Assembly (NCBI GenBank): GCA_902787715.1 | Contig: CADAHQ010000002.1 | Location: forward strand, 186,001 to 250,000 | Source: an uncultured Lachnospiraceae bacterium | Lineage (GTDB): Bacteria; Bacillota; Clostridia; Lachnospirales; Lachnospiraceae | Length of the DNA: 64,000 bases | Direction of reading: 5' to 3' | In this document: positions 53,635-61,119 of the stretch, one piece after another | Numbering within the stretch: the stretch's first letter is position 1 | Layout: each line of letters begins with the position of its first letter | The notes under the pieces: model-generated | Told to the model about the DNA's origin: nothing | What the model saw: only the letters and a program-made list of their open reading frames with translations | The model's database searches: none | Made by a program: the position numbers and the translations under genes

Positions 53635-55125
53635 ATGAAAACTTTAGAAATACTCGGTGCGAACCGGTTTGAGACGTATACGAAGACCCGGAAAGGCTGC
53701 CGTGCGGTCATCGTGCAGGAAGGGAAGATTCTTCTTACGCATGAATTAAACTCCGGCTGGTGGCTCATGCCGGGGGGCGGACAGGAGGAAGGAGAGACTC
53801 CGGAAGACTGTGTGGTTCGCGAGGTCGAAGAGGAAACAGGGTACCTTGTCCGGCCGGTAAGACGCTTCCTGTTTATGTGTGAATATTACGAGGAGTACTG
53901 TTATTCGGGGTATTTCTTTGTCTGTGAAGTAATCGGCATGGGAAAGATGAAACTGACCGAGGCGGAAAAGCGTCGCGGAGTACAGCCGGAGTGGATTCCG
54001 CTGCAGGATGCCATCGAGTTGTTCTCGAAGCATGAGTCCTATGCCGATGTGAGCGAGGAAAAAAGAGGCTCCTATCAGCGGGAGTTTTTGGCGCTTAAGG
54101 AGTATCTGAATCTCGCTCCCGAAAGCACTGAGCGGCGGATATACGAAAGGTTTCCGGGGGTAAGCTGTGCCTACCGGGACGCCGCCGGAAGAGAGACCTT
54201 GGAATACGACGGGGTTGCGGATCGGGAAAACGGTATTCCGGTGGATGGGGACACGGCTTTTCCTGCCTGCTCGATATCCAAGTTTATTACGGCTTTAGCC
54301 GTGATGAGGATGGAAGAGCAGGGGCTTCTCCGTATTGACGAGCCCGTCAACCGTTATCTTTCCTTGTGGAAGCTGCTTGCCGCGGACGGAACAAAGAGCG
54401 ATGCGACGATACGGTCGCTCCTCAGCCATACCGCAGGGATCTTCGACGGGGAAGATTCCTTTTACGGACTCCGGCGCAGTGATTCCGCGGTCAGCCTTCT
54501 GGATGTTCTGGAGGGCAGAACCGCGTATAATAAACGCCGGGCAATCTCGGAACAAAAGCCCGGAACGGAGTTTGAATACAGTGACGCAGGGTATTGCGTG
54601 CTGCAGTTGATGATTCAGGAGATTATGCACAGCAGTTTCGAAGAAGCGGTCGGGAAGCTTGTTTTTGAGCCGCTTCGCCTGAAGAAAACGTTCTTTGCTT
54701 CGTTGCAGAATCTGGAACTCCGGGAAAAGAGCCGAACTTTGGTTGCGGGATATGACAGTGAAGGTTCCCGGATTCCGGGAAGTTACCCGCAGATTCCGGA
54801 CCTTGCGGCTTCGGGCTTGTGGAGCACGCCCTATGAGCTCATGGCGATTGCCGAAGAATTTATCGAGGCGGTAAACGGCAGGAACTCGTTCCTGGGCAGC
54901 GAATCGGCGCGGGAGATGATAAAACCGACGGAGAATTTTTCGTGGGTGGGTCTTGGGCTGTTCCGGCGTGGCGATGACACGTGTGTGTCCCAGGGCTGGG
55001 GAGAGAACGGCCAGTGCATGCTGAAGATGAATGTTGTGACGGGAGAGGTTTCCGTCGTAATGACAAATAAAGATCCCGGGGTAGATCAGACAGAGTCCGG
55101 GGTTGAACAGCTTGCGGCAATTTGA
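53635..55125 (+). CDS. Fusion: Nudix hydrolase + beta-lactamase-fold serine hydrolase
   Basis: 496 residues. Residues 1-~160 are a Nudix domain with the complete box G48-x5-E54-x7-REVEEETG (62-69). Residues ~165-496 are a class C beta-lactamase/esterase-like domain with S213-I-S-K216, Y315-S-D317 and a C-terminal SQGWGENGQ loop in place of KTG. There is no signal peptide. The preceding gene also carries this fold fused to a nucleic-acid enzyme, in the opposite domain order. Nudix substrate and hydrolase substrate are unknown. The ATG follows AGTGGGGGTAAT. Confidence 0.9.
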   Translation: MKTLEILGANRFETYTKTRKGCRAVIVQEGKILLTHELNSGWWLMPGGGQEEGETPEDCVVREVEEETGYLVRPVRRFLFMCEYYEEYCYSGYFFVCEVIGMGKMKLTEAEKRRGVQPEWIPLQDAIELFSKHESYADVSEEKRGSYQREFLALKEYLNLAPESTERRIYERFPGVSCAYRDAAGRETLEYDGVADRENGIPVDGDTAFPACSISKFITALAVMRMEEQGLLRIDEPVNRYLSLWKLLAADGTKSDATIRSLLSHTAGIFDGEDSFYGLRRSDSAVSLLDVLEGRTAYNKRRAISEQKPGTEFEYSDAGYCVLQLMIQEIMHSSFEEAVGKLVFEPLRLKKTFFASLQNLELREKSRTLVAGYDSEGSRIPGSYPQIPDLAASGLWSTPYELMAIAEEFIEAVNGRNSFLGSESAREMIKPTENFSWVGLGLFRRGDDTCVSQGWGENGQCMLKMNVVTGEVSVVMTNKDPGVDQTESGVEQLAAI

Positions 55126-55159
55126 GGTTTTGTGAGCGGAATGGGAGAGGGGAACCAAC

Positions 55160-55657
55160 ATGGCAGAGGAGTCATCCGAAAAAAAGAAAGAAGTCATTCG
55201 CGTCGTCAAATTCGCCCTGTTCTCGGCCAGCGCCGGCTTAATCGAAGCGGGGACCATCTTCGCGCTTGAGAAGCTTACGCCGTTTCCGAGCTGGGCGTGC
55301 TATCTGTGCGGACTTGTGCTCTCGGTGCTTTGGAATTTTACGCTGAATCGGAAGTTCACCTTTCAATCCGCGGCAAATGTGCCCGTGGCCATGCTGAAGG
55401 TCGCCGCCTATTACGCAGTGTTCACGCCGCTTTCCACCTGGGGTGTGCACATGCTTACTTCCCGGGGCTGGCCAGCGGCGCTTGCGGACGGGCTCGCGAT
55501 GGGAACCAACCTGATCACCGAGTTTTTATATCAGCGGTTCGTGGTGTTCGGAAAGAGCATCGACACGGCGGTGAAGGCGCCGGAAGACGGTTATTCCGCG
55601 ACGGAGGAAGGGAATACCAATGAAGAGACCGGAACTGACAACGCTATGCTATCTTGA
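55160..55657 (+). CDS. GtrA family membrane protein
   Basis: 165 residues with four membrane helices: VVKFALFSASAGLIEAGTIFAL, ACYLCGLVLSVLWNFTLNRKFTF, an Ala/Val-rich third and LITEFLYQRFVVFGK. The NFTLNRKFTF and QRFVVF patterns are GtrA hallmarks. Members are linked to flipping of lipid-linked sugars for wall glycans. The last 38 bases overlap the next gene. No glycosyltransferase is adjacent. Confidence 0.9.
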   Translation: MAEESSEKKKEVIRVVKFALFSASAGLIEAGTIFALEKLTPFPSWACYLCGLVLSVLWNFTLNRKFTFQSAANVPVAMLKVAAYYAVFTPLSTWGVHMLTSRGWPAALADGLAMGTNLITEFLYQRFVVFGKSIDTAVKAPEDGYSATEEGNTNEETGTDNAMLS

Positions 55658-56099
55658 GCGGGGCGGCAAGTACTTAATGCTCCACCGCGTGAAGAAGGAA
55701 GCGGACATAAACCGTGACAAATACATCGGCGTCGGGGGGCATTTTGCGTACGGCGAAAGCCCTGACGAGTGTCTCCGAAGAGAAGTCCTCGAGGAGACCG
55801 GGCTTACGCTTTTATCCTACCGCGCCAGGGGGATCGTGACGTTTGTGTACGGCGACGATGTGGTGGAATATATGCACCTCTACACCGCGGACGCGTGGGA
55901 GGGCGAGCTTTCGGAGTGCGACGAAGGGGTTTTGGAGTGGGTTGAAATCGACCGGGTGTGCGACCTGCCGATCTGGGAAGGCGACAAGGTGTTCTTCCGC
56001 CTTCTTGCGGCAAATGCGCCCTTCTTCTCCCTAAAGCTTGTCTACACAAAGGACGATGCCCTCACGGAAGTGTGGCTTGACGGGGAGCGATTGTCATGA
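55620..56099 (+). CDS. Nudix hydrolase (8-oxo-dGTP diphosphatase type)
   Basis: 159 residues. The Nudix box is GHFAYGESPDECLRREVLEETG (G-x5-E-x7-REVLEETG), with LCYLERGGKYLMLHRVKKEADIN before it, as in MutT-like pyrophosphatases. Starts within the GtrA gene and overlaps the next gene by four bases, so the three are translationally linked. No obvious membrane or extra domain. Confidence 0.93.
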   Translation: MKRPELTTLCYLERGGKYLMLHRVKKEADINRDKYIGVGGHFAYGESPDECLRREVLEETGLTLLSYRARGIVTFVYGDDVVEYMHLYTADAWEGELSECDEGVLEWVEIDRVCDLPIWEGDKVFFRLLAANAPFFSLKLVYTKDDALTEVWLDGERLS

Positions 56100-56977
56100 A
56101 GATTCGCATGATTTCCGACGTGCTCAAAGAGCAGTACGGCGAGAAGATATACCGGCTTGCCTTAAGCTCCGGTTGCACGTGCCCAAACCGCGACGGCACG
56201 GTGGGGACCGGGGGATGCACCTTCTGTTCGGAGGGCGGCAGCGGGGAGTTTGCAAGCGCTCCCGCACCGGTTGCAGAGCAGATTGAAAAGGCAAAAGCGC
56301 TGGTCCGCGGAAAGACCGCGGGACAGCATTTCATCGCATACTTCCAATCCTTCACGAACACTTACGGAGATATGGACCGGCTTCGTCGTCTGTACGAGGA
56401 GACCGTGGCTTTGGAGGATATCGCCGTCTTAGCGCTTGGGACAAGGCCGGACTGCCTCGACGATCGGATGATTGCCATGCTGTCGGAACTGAACAAAAAG
56501 AAGCCCGTGTGGGTTGAACTGGGGCTTCAGACCGCGAACGACGAGACTGCTTCGCGAATCAACCGGTGTTATCCGCGCAGCACTTTTGAGAATGCCTATT
56601 GCAGGCTGAAAACCGCGGGGCTTACGGTCGTTGTGCATCTGATCTTCGGGCTTCCCGGGGAGAGCGAGGAGGATATGCTTGCCTCGGTACGTTACCTCTC
56701 GGGGTTGACGCCGCCTCCGGACGGTGTGAAGTTGCAGCTTTTGCAGATTCTGCGCGGGACGAGACTGGGGGAGGATTTTACGAGAGAGCCGTGGCCGGTA
56801 ATGAGCCTTTCGGAGTACGCGGAGCTTCTTGTCAAGGCACTAAGGCTGTTGCCGCCGGAAACCGTGATTCACCGTCTCACGGGGGACGGACCGAAGAAAC
56901 TACTGTTGGCACCCTTATGGTGCGCGGACAAAAAGACGGTGCTTAATACGATTCGGAAACGGATTGCGGAGGCATAA
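56096..56977 (+). CDS. TIGR01212-family radical SAM protein
   Basis: 293 residues. The radical SAM cluster has the spacing C29-x11-C41-x2-C44 (CPNRDGTVGTGGCTFC), characteristic of this YhcC-like group rather than the usual CxxxCxxC. Further family motifs: AYFQSFTNTYG, LALGTRPDCLDD, VWVELGLQTAND and VVHLIFGLPGE. The reaction is unknown; relatives are linked to tRNA or cofactor work. Overlaps the Nudix gene by four bases. Confidence 0.93.
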   Translation: MKIRMISDVLKEQYGEKIYRLALSSGCTCPNRDGTVGTGGCTFCSEGGSGEFASAPAPVAEQIEKAKALVRGKTAGQHFIAYFQSFTNTYGDMDRLRRLYEETVALEDIAVLALGTRPDCLDDRMIAMLSELNKKKPVWVELGLQTANDETASRINRCYPRSTFENAYCRLKTAGLTVVVHLIFGLPGESEEDMLASVRYLSGLTPPPDGVKLQLLQILRGTRLGEDFTREPWPVMSLSEYAELLVKALRLLPPETVIHRLTGDGPKKLLLAPLWCADKKTVLNTIRKRIAEA

Positions 56978-57034
56978 GCAATGTCTCGCAGAAATGGGGA
57001 ATTCGTAACCGACAACAAAAAGGGGAGGTAAACA

Positions 57035-57907
57035 ATGAATCAATTGTACAAAAACGTAAAGCGCACAAGAGAGGACGGGGTTTCCTACTGGATTGCAAGT
57101 GAAGTGTTGACACTCATGGGGTATGACAATCCCGCGGAGGGGGAGGAACTCATTCAAAAGGCCAAGGAGCTTCGCGGAGCCGTGGGGACCGAAACCGATT
57201 TCGTTGCCTTCAATGACGCAGAGGACGGGGAGGCGGAGGCATCCCGGGATTACTGTCTGTCGAAAAAGGCGTGCCGGCTGCTTGCCGAGGCTGCGGACGG
57301 GAAGAAGCCGGGGGTGTATGAGGCCAGGGTATATTTTGCGCAGAAGAGAAGCAAGGACAGCCTTGCGTGGAAGATTGCGCTTGGAATATTGATTATGATT
57401 CCGGTAATCTGGCTTGTTTTGATGTGTGTCTTTGTCATGAAGGAATCCAAGGTGGAGAAGAAGAAAGAAGAGAACAAGAAGGCTGATGAGCAGCTCGCGG
57501 AGGAGGCCCTTGCGGCCGGGTATACCCTTGTGATCGACGATCGCCAGCCGGAGGATGTGACCATCGACGGCGCCGAGTACTACGAGGCGGAAGCGCCTTC
57601 GGGCCGGGACTATGCTTCTGTTCTGTTCCGGAAGGACGCAGCATATCGCATGGGCAGTTCGGGGAACGGCTACGAGAGCCTGAATCCGAATTACAGGGCA
57701 GAGCTGTATTGCAAAGAGGTTGCAATGCAGGATGAAACCCACATGCTTGTGGAGCCCTATTGCCTGATCCGGCCGGAGAAGGGCGGCGTGAACGAAAATG
57801 CTGTCAATTCCCTTCTCTATTCTGCGCTTTTCCTCTTCCTGGAGATCGTTGCGGGCGTGGTGTTCTTCTTCGTGAATAAGAACACTCCGTATACGTACTC
57901 GGAGTGA
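57035..57907 (+). CDS. Two-helix membrane protein with a DinD/BRO-like N-terminal domain
   Basis: 290 residues, ATG after GGGGAGGTAAAC. Residues ~15-105 carry a pattern seen in the DNA-damage-inducible DinD/BRO-N group: YWIASEVLTLMGY (18-30), a middle helix, DYCLSKKACRLLAE (72-85) and KPGVYEARVYFAQKR (91-105). A membrane helix (~112-135), a Lys/Glu-rich coiled-coil-like segment (~137-165), a ~90-residue beta-rich segment and a second membrane helix (~257-280) follow. DinD inhibits RecA filaments in E. coli. A membrane-tethered version is unusual. The call is by motif eye only. Confidence 0.7.
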   Translation: MNQLYKNVKRTREDGVSYWIASEVLTLMGYDNPAEGEELIQKAKELRGAVGTETDFVAFNDAEDGEAEASRDYCLSKKACRLLAEAADGKKPGVYEARVYFAQKRSKDSLAWKIALGILIMIPVIWLVLMCVFVMKESKVEKKKEENKKADEQLAEEALAAGYTLVIDDRQPEDVTIDGAEYYEAEAPSGRDYASVLFRKDAAYRMGSSGNGYESLNPNYRAELYCKEVAMQDETHMLVEPYCLIRPEKGGVNENAVNSLLYSALFLFLEIVAGVVFFFVNKNTPYTYSE

Positions 57908-57973
57908 GGTTGTACCGGTCTGTCCTGACGGAGCAGGCGTTCCGGGCGCGAACGTGCGGAAGATGGGGGAGCG

Positions 57974-58381
57974 ATGAAGAAACGGTTGTGTTACGGCGCT
58001 GCGGCGGTTTTGCTGATTGCCGTCGAGGTGTTGATTGCGTTGTATGTGCATGATTCTTTTGTGCGCCCGCACATCGGGGATGTGCTGGTTGTGGTTGTGC
58101 TGTATCTTTTGGTGCGGACAGTGGTGCCGGAGGGGTGGCCGTGGCTTCCCTTGGGAATCTTCCTGTTCGCGGTTTGTGTGGAGGGTCTCCAGGCCATTGG
58201 GATTGCGGACCGGCTCGGGCTTTCGGGCAACCGGGTTCTGCGGACCTTAATCGGCGGGACCTTTGACCCGGGGGACATAGTATGTTACGCGGCCGGCTGC
58301 GCGCTTTTGGGCGTCTGTGAATGGATGCGATACCGAAAGCGGGGGTCGCGGGAAACATCGAATGATGAGAAAGTGAAATGA
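57974..58381 (+). CDS. DUF2809 membrane protein
   Basis: 135 residues, four hydrophobic helices. GDVLVVVVLYLLVRTV, GLQAIGIADRLGLSGNRVLRTLIGGTFDPGDIVCYAAG is the DUF2809 signature in segments. The family is related to VanZ, which lies three bases downstream. Function unknown. ATG follows GGGGGAGCG. Confidence 0.85.
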   Translation: MKKRLCYGAAAVLLIAVEVLIALYVHDSFVRPHIGDVLVVVVLYLLVRTVVPEGWPWLPLGIFLFAVCVEGLQAIGIADRLGLSGNRVLRTLIGGTFDPGDIVCYAAGCALLGVCEWMRYRKRGSRETSNDEKVK

Positions 58382-58384
58382 AAC

Positions 58385-59131
58385 ATGAAACGATATCGTG
58401 TAGCGGCAGTTATCTGCCTGGGGGTTGCGCTGGTTCTTGCAATCAGCGAAGTCGCCATATTGATCGTTCCGGGCTGGTACTTTGACCTCCCTACCGTGAT
58501 GCGGGATATGATACTGATCCCCTTCTTCGGCCTTGCGGGAGCGGCATTGTGGGTCTTCGGAACACCTTTTGAAGAACGAAAGAAGGCATTTTGCCAGCTG
58601 CTGATGCCCGTGGTAATTTTGTATGTGATTGCACTTTTCGTGGCGCTGTTCGGAACTTCCGGCTTCTACCGGGAGGCCGGGGGAACCCGGAGTTACAATC
58701 TGACGCCCTTCCGCACTATTCGGTTCTATGTGGAGGCGTACGACAATTTCGCCGTCAGACGGCGCATCGTCGCGGCCAACCTGTGCGGAAACCTGGTACT
58801 TTTCGCGCCGGTGGGAATCGTGGTTCCCTACTTTTTCAAGCGCTTTCGCAATCCGCTTTTGTTTGTCCCGGCGCTTCTGTGCCTGCTGTGGGCCGTGGAG
58901 TATACCCAGTACCTGACCGGGCGCGGAAGTCTTGACATCGACGATGTCATCTTGAATGCGGCCGGAGCCATCGCGGCGTATGCATTTGTCTGGAATCCGA
59001 AGATGCGGAAGCTGTGGCGCGCCATCGGTATTTTAGAGGGCGAAACGAAGCAAACGAATGCCGGAAAAACGGCGGCAAATTCACCCGACACCCGGGATTC
59101 GTACTTCCCGGAGGAGGACAGCAAAGGATGA
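58385..59131 (+). CDS. VanZ family membrane protein
   Basis: 248 residues. Two N-terminal helices, then the VanZ core: NLTPFRTIRFY, NLCGNLVLFAPVGIVVPYFF, ALLCLLWAVEYTQYLTGRGSLDIDDVILNAAGAIAAY, in order. VanZ-type proteins give low-level teicoplanin resistance in enterococci; most chromosomal copies have unknown roles. Overlaps the next gene by four bases (ATGA). Slightly longer than the VanZ core because of the two extra N-terminal helices. Confidence 0.9.
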   Translation: MKRYRVAAVICLGVALVLAISEVAILIVPGWYFDLPTVMRDMILIPFFGLAGAALWVFGTPFEERKKAFCQLLMPVVILYVIALFVALFGTSGFYREAGGTRSYNLTPFRTIRFYVEAYDNFAVRRRIVAANLCGNLVLFAPVGIVVPYFFKRFRNPLLFVPALLCLLWAVEYTQYLTGRGSLDIDDVILNAAGAIAAYAFVWNPKMRKLWRAIGILEGETKQTNAGKTAANSPDTRDSYFPEEDSKG

Positions 59132-59625
59132 AGAAAGAAGAGAAAACCAATGTCATGCGTGTTCTCGAGGCAAAGAAGATTGCCTACGAGAGCCATACCT
59201 ACGAGCCCGACGCCACCATGAGCGGCGAGGAGATTGCGGGGATACTTAAGGAGGACCCGGCCCATGTCTTTAAGACCCTGGTGACCCAGGGAAAGAGCGG
59301 GGCGTACTATGTCTTCGTAATCCCCGTGGCTGAAGGGCTTGATCTTAAGAAGGCCGCGAAGACTGCGGGAGAGAAGGCGATTGCCATGATCAAGCAAAAG
59401 GACCTTCTGCCCCTCACCGGCTATGTGCACGGCGGCTGCTCGCCGATCGGGATGAAGAAGGCATTTCCCACATGGATTCACGAGACTGCACAGCAATATG
59501 AGCGGATGTTTGTAAGCGCCGGCCGGGTGGGCTTTCAGGTGGAGCTTGCGCCCGCAGACCTTGTGAAGGCGGCCAACTGCCGCTACGCGGATCTCACGGC
59601 AGAGGATGAAGTCGCGGAGGAGTAA
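59128..59625 (+). CDS. ybaK: Cys-tRNA(Pro)/Cys-tRNA(Cys) deacylase YbaK
   Basis: The start at 59128 overlaps the VanZ stop and follows GGACAGCAAAGG; the longer frame from 59014 is inside vanZ. 165 residues: HTYEPDATMSGEEIAGILKEDPAHVFKTLVTQGK, with the conserved catalytic Lys in VFKTLV, then GYVHGGCSPIGMKK. It hydrolyses mischarged Cys-tRNA(Pro). Ends before a 130-base gap with a terminator-like hairpin. Confidence 0.94.
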   Translation: MKKEEKTNVMRVLEAKKIAYESHTYEPDATMSGEEIAGILKEDPAHVFKTLVTQGKSGAYYVFVIPVAEGLDLKKAAKTAGEKAIAMIKQKDLLPLTGYVHGGCSPIGMKKAFPTWIHETAQQYERMFVSAGRVGFQVELAPADLVKAANCRYADLTAEDEVAEE

Positions 59626-59679
59626 AACCATGACGCAGAGAGGGAAAAACCGAATGCGGAAATAATGTGACATCCTTTG

Positions 59680-59716
59680 GGGAACTTTGTCTATGGACTT
59701 TTACGGCAAAGTTCCC
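59680..59716 (+). terminator. Hairpin after ybaK
   Basis: GGGAACTTTG / CAAAGTTCCC, perfect 10-bp stem with a 17-base loop, then TATGCTTTT. Confidence 0.6.
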
Positions 59717-59759
59717 TATGCTTTTCTTATGATGCGCGAACGGTGAAGGAGGAGAGGCT

Positions 59760-60196
59760 ATGAGGCTCGGAGGAACAGTCGCGGGGAACTACAAGACCCC
59801 GCAGGAATGGGAACAGATTCTGGTGCGAACGGGCTTTCGCGCGGTGACCGCCCGATGTTCGGGGCGCATATGGATTTTGTGAATATGATCAATTCACCCC
59901 GCAGACACCTGTGTGCGGATGAATTTGTCGAGGAGTGCTTCGCGAAGCTCGGACCGTACATCAAGAGCACCCATATCAAGGATTCCCACATGGACCGGAT
60001 GAAGCTTACGACGGTGCTTACGGAGTGCTCGCCCGGGGAAGGGGAGCTTGACTACGGCGTGATTCTTCGGAGCATCCACCGGCACCTTCCGCCGGATGCG
60101 CCGGTTTTGCTGGAACACATGAACACCTTCGAGGAGTACCGCGCAGCCTTCGAGTATGTGGCTGCGGTGGCTGCGGAAGAAGGAATTGGGATTTAA
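59760..60196 (+). pseudogene. Sugar phosphate isomerase/epimerase-type TIM barrel, internally deleted and frameshifted
   Basis: The first ~30 codons from the ATG at 59760 (MRLGGTVAGNYKTPQEWEQI) behind AGGAGAGGCT are a typical start of a xylose-isomerase-like TIM barrel, and run into TGA at 59881. The C-terminal half is in another frame from about 59840 to 60196: FGAHMDFVNMINSP, STHIKDSHM and VLLEHMNTFEEY, carrying the metal-binding His/Glu pattern. Roughly half of a normal 270-280-residue protein is missing, with the junction near 59840-59852 at a GACCGCCCG stretch. The gene is broken, or there is a sequence error. Confidence 0.8.
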
Positions 60197-60207
60197 GGAG
60201 AAAAGAT

Positions 60208-61104
60208 ATGGCAGGAGAGAGACCGCTTTCGGGCGATTCCATTGCAATCAATCGCCGGTATTTAGACAGTCTGCTGGTGGAGAGCCGCATCGTGGGTGCG
60301 GTGCATCCTACGGCGGAGACCACGCTGTTCGGAGAGACCTTTGCGACGCCGGTGACGACGGGGGCGCTGTCCCATTTGAAGCCGGACATGGCGTCGTTGG
60401 CCGAAGGCGCAAGAGCGGCCGGGGCCCTGTGCTTCATCGGCATGGGCGGGTGTGACGAGATGCATGCCTGTGCCCAGACCGGCGCTAAGCTTGTGAAGAT
60501 AATCAAACCCTATGCTGATCCCGAGGAGATTTATTCGCGAATCGAGTGCGCCGAAAAATGCGGCTTCCTCGCGGTGGGCATGGATGTGGAGCACGCGGTC
60601 AACGTCCGGGACGACCGGGATTCCGTGGTGGTCGGAAAGCAGATGAAGTTGCCGACCCTTGAGGAACTCAAGAGCTATATTCAGTCCACGAGATTGCCGT
60701 TTATCATCAAGGGTGCCCTGAGCGTGAAGGATGCTTACACCTGCGAGGACATCGGCTGCGCGGGCATCATTTTAAGCCACCACAACGGCCTGATGCGCTG
60801 GGCGGTGCCGCCGACGATGCTTCTTCCCGAGATCCGCAAAGCGGTGGGGAACCGGCTTACGGTGATTGTGGACGGCGGCATGCAGGACGGCTACGACGTG
60901 TTCAAGGCCATGGCCCTCGGCGCCGACGCGGTTTCCGTGGGAAGACCTCTTATGGAGCCGCTGGCGTCACAAGGTCCGGAGGGCGCGGCGCGGGTAATCA
61001 CGGAGATGACGGACGAACTGAAGGCGATGATGGTCCGTACGGGGGCAAAGGATGTGAAATCCATCGACCCGGCGGTGATTCATCCGGTGGATTGGATGAG
61101 ATAA
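60208..61104 (+). CDS. FMN-dependent alpha-hydroxy-acid oxidase family protein
   Basis: 298 residues. The (alpha/beta)8 flavin fold is marked by TPVTTGALSHL, FIIKGALSVKDA (Lys for FMN), GIILSHHNGLMRWAVPPT, where relatives have SNHGGR, VIVDGGMQDGYDVFKAMALGADAVSVGRPL in segments. The catalytic His-Gly-Gly-Arg motif is altered to HHNG, so the substrate probably differs from lactate or glycolate. It starts 11 bases after the pseudogene, so it may once have been one operon acting on a sugar acid. Confidence 0.85.
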   Translation: MAGERPLSGDSIAINRRYLDSLLVESRIVGAVHPTAETTLFGETFATPVTTGALSHLKPDMASLAEGARAAGALCFIGMGGCDEMHACAQTGAKLVKIIKPYADPEEIYSRIECAEKCGFLAVGMDVEHAVNVRDDRDSVVVGKQMKLPTLEELKSYIQSTRLPFIIKGALSVKDAYTCEDIGCAGIILSHHNGLMRWAVPPTMLLPEIRKAVGNRLTVIVDGGMQDGYDVFKAMALGADAVSVGRPLMEPLASQGPEGAARVITEMTDELKAMMVRTGAKDVKSIDPAVIHPVDWMR

Positions 61105-61119
61105 ACAGGGGGTTACAAC

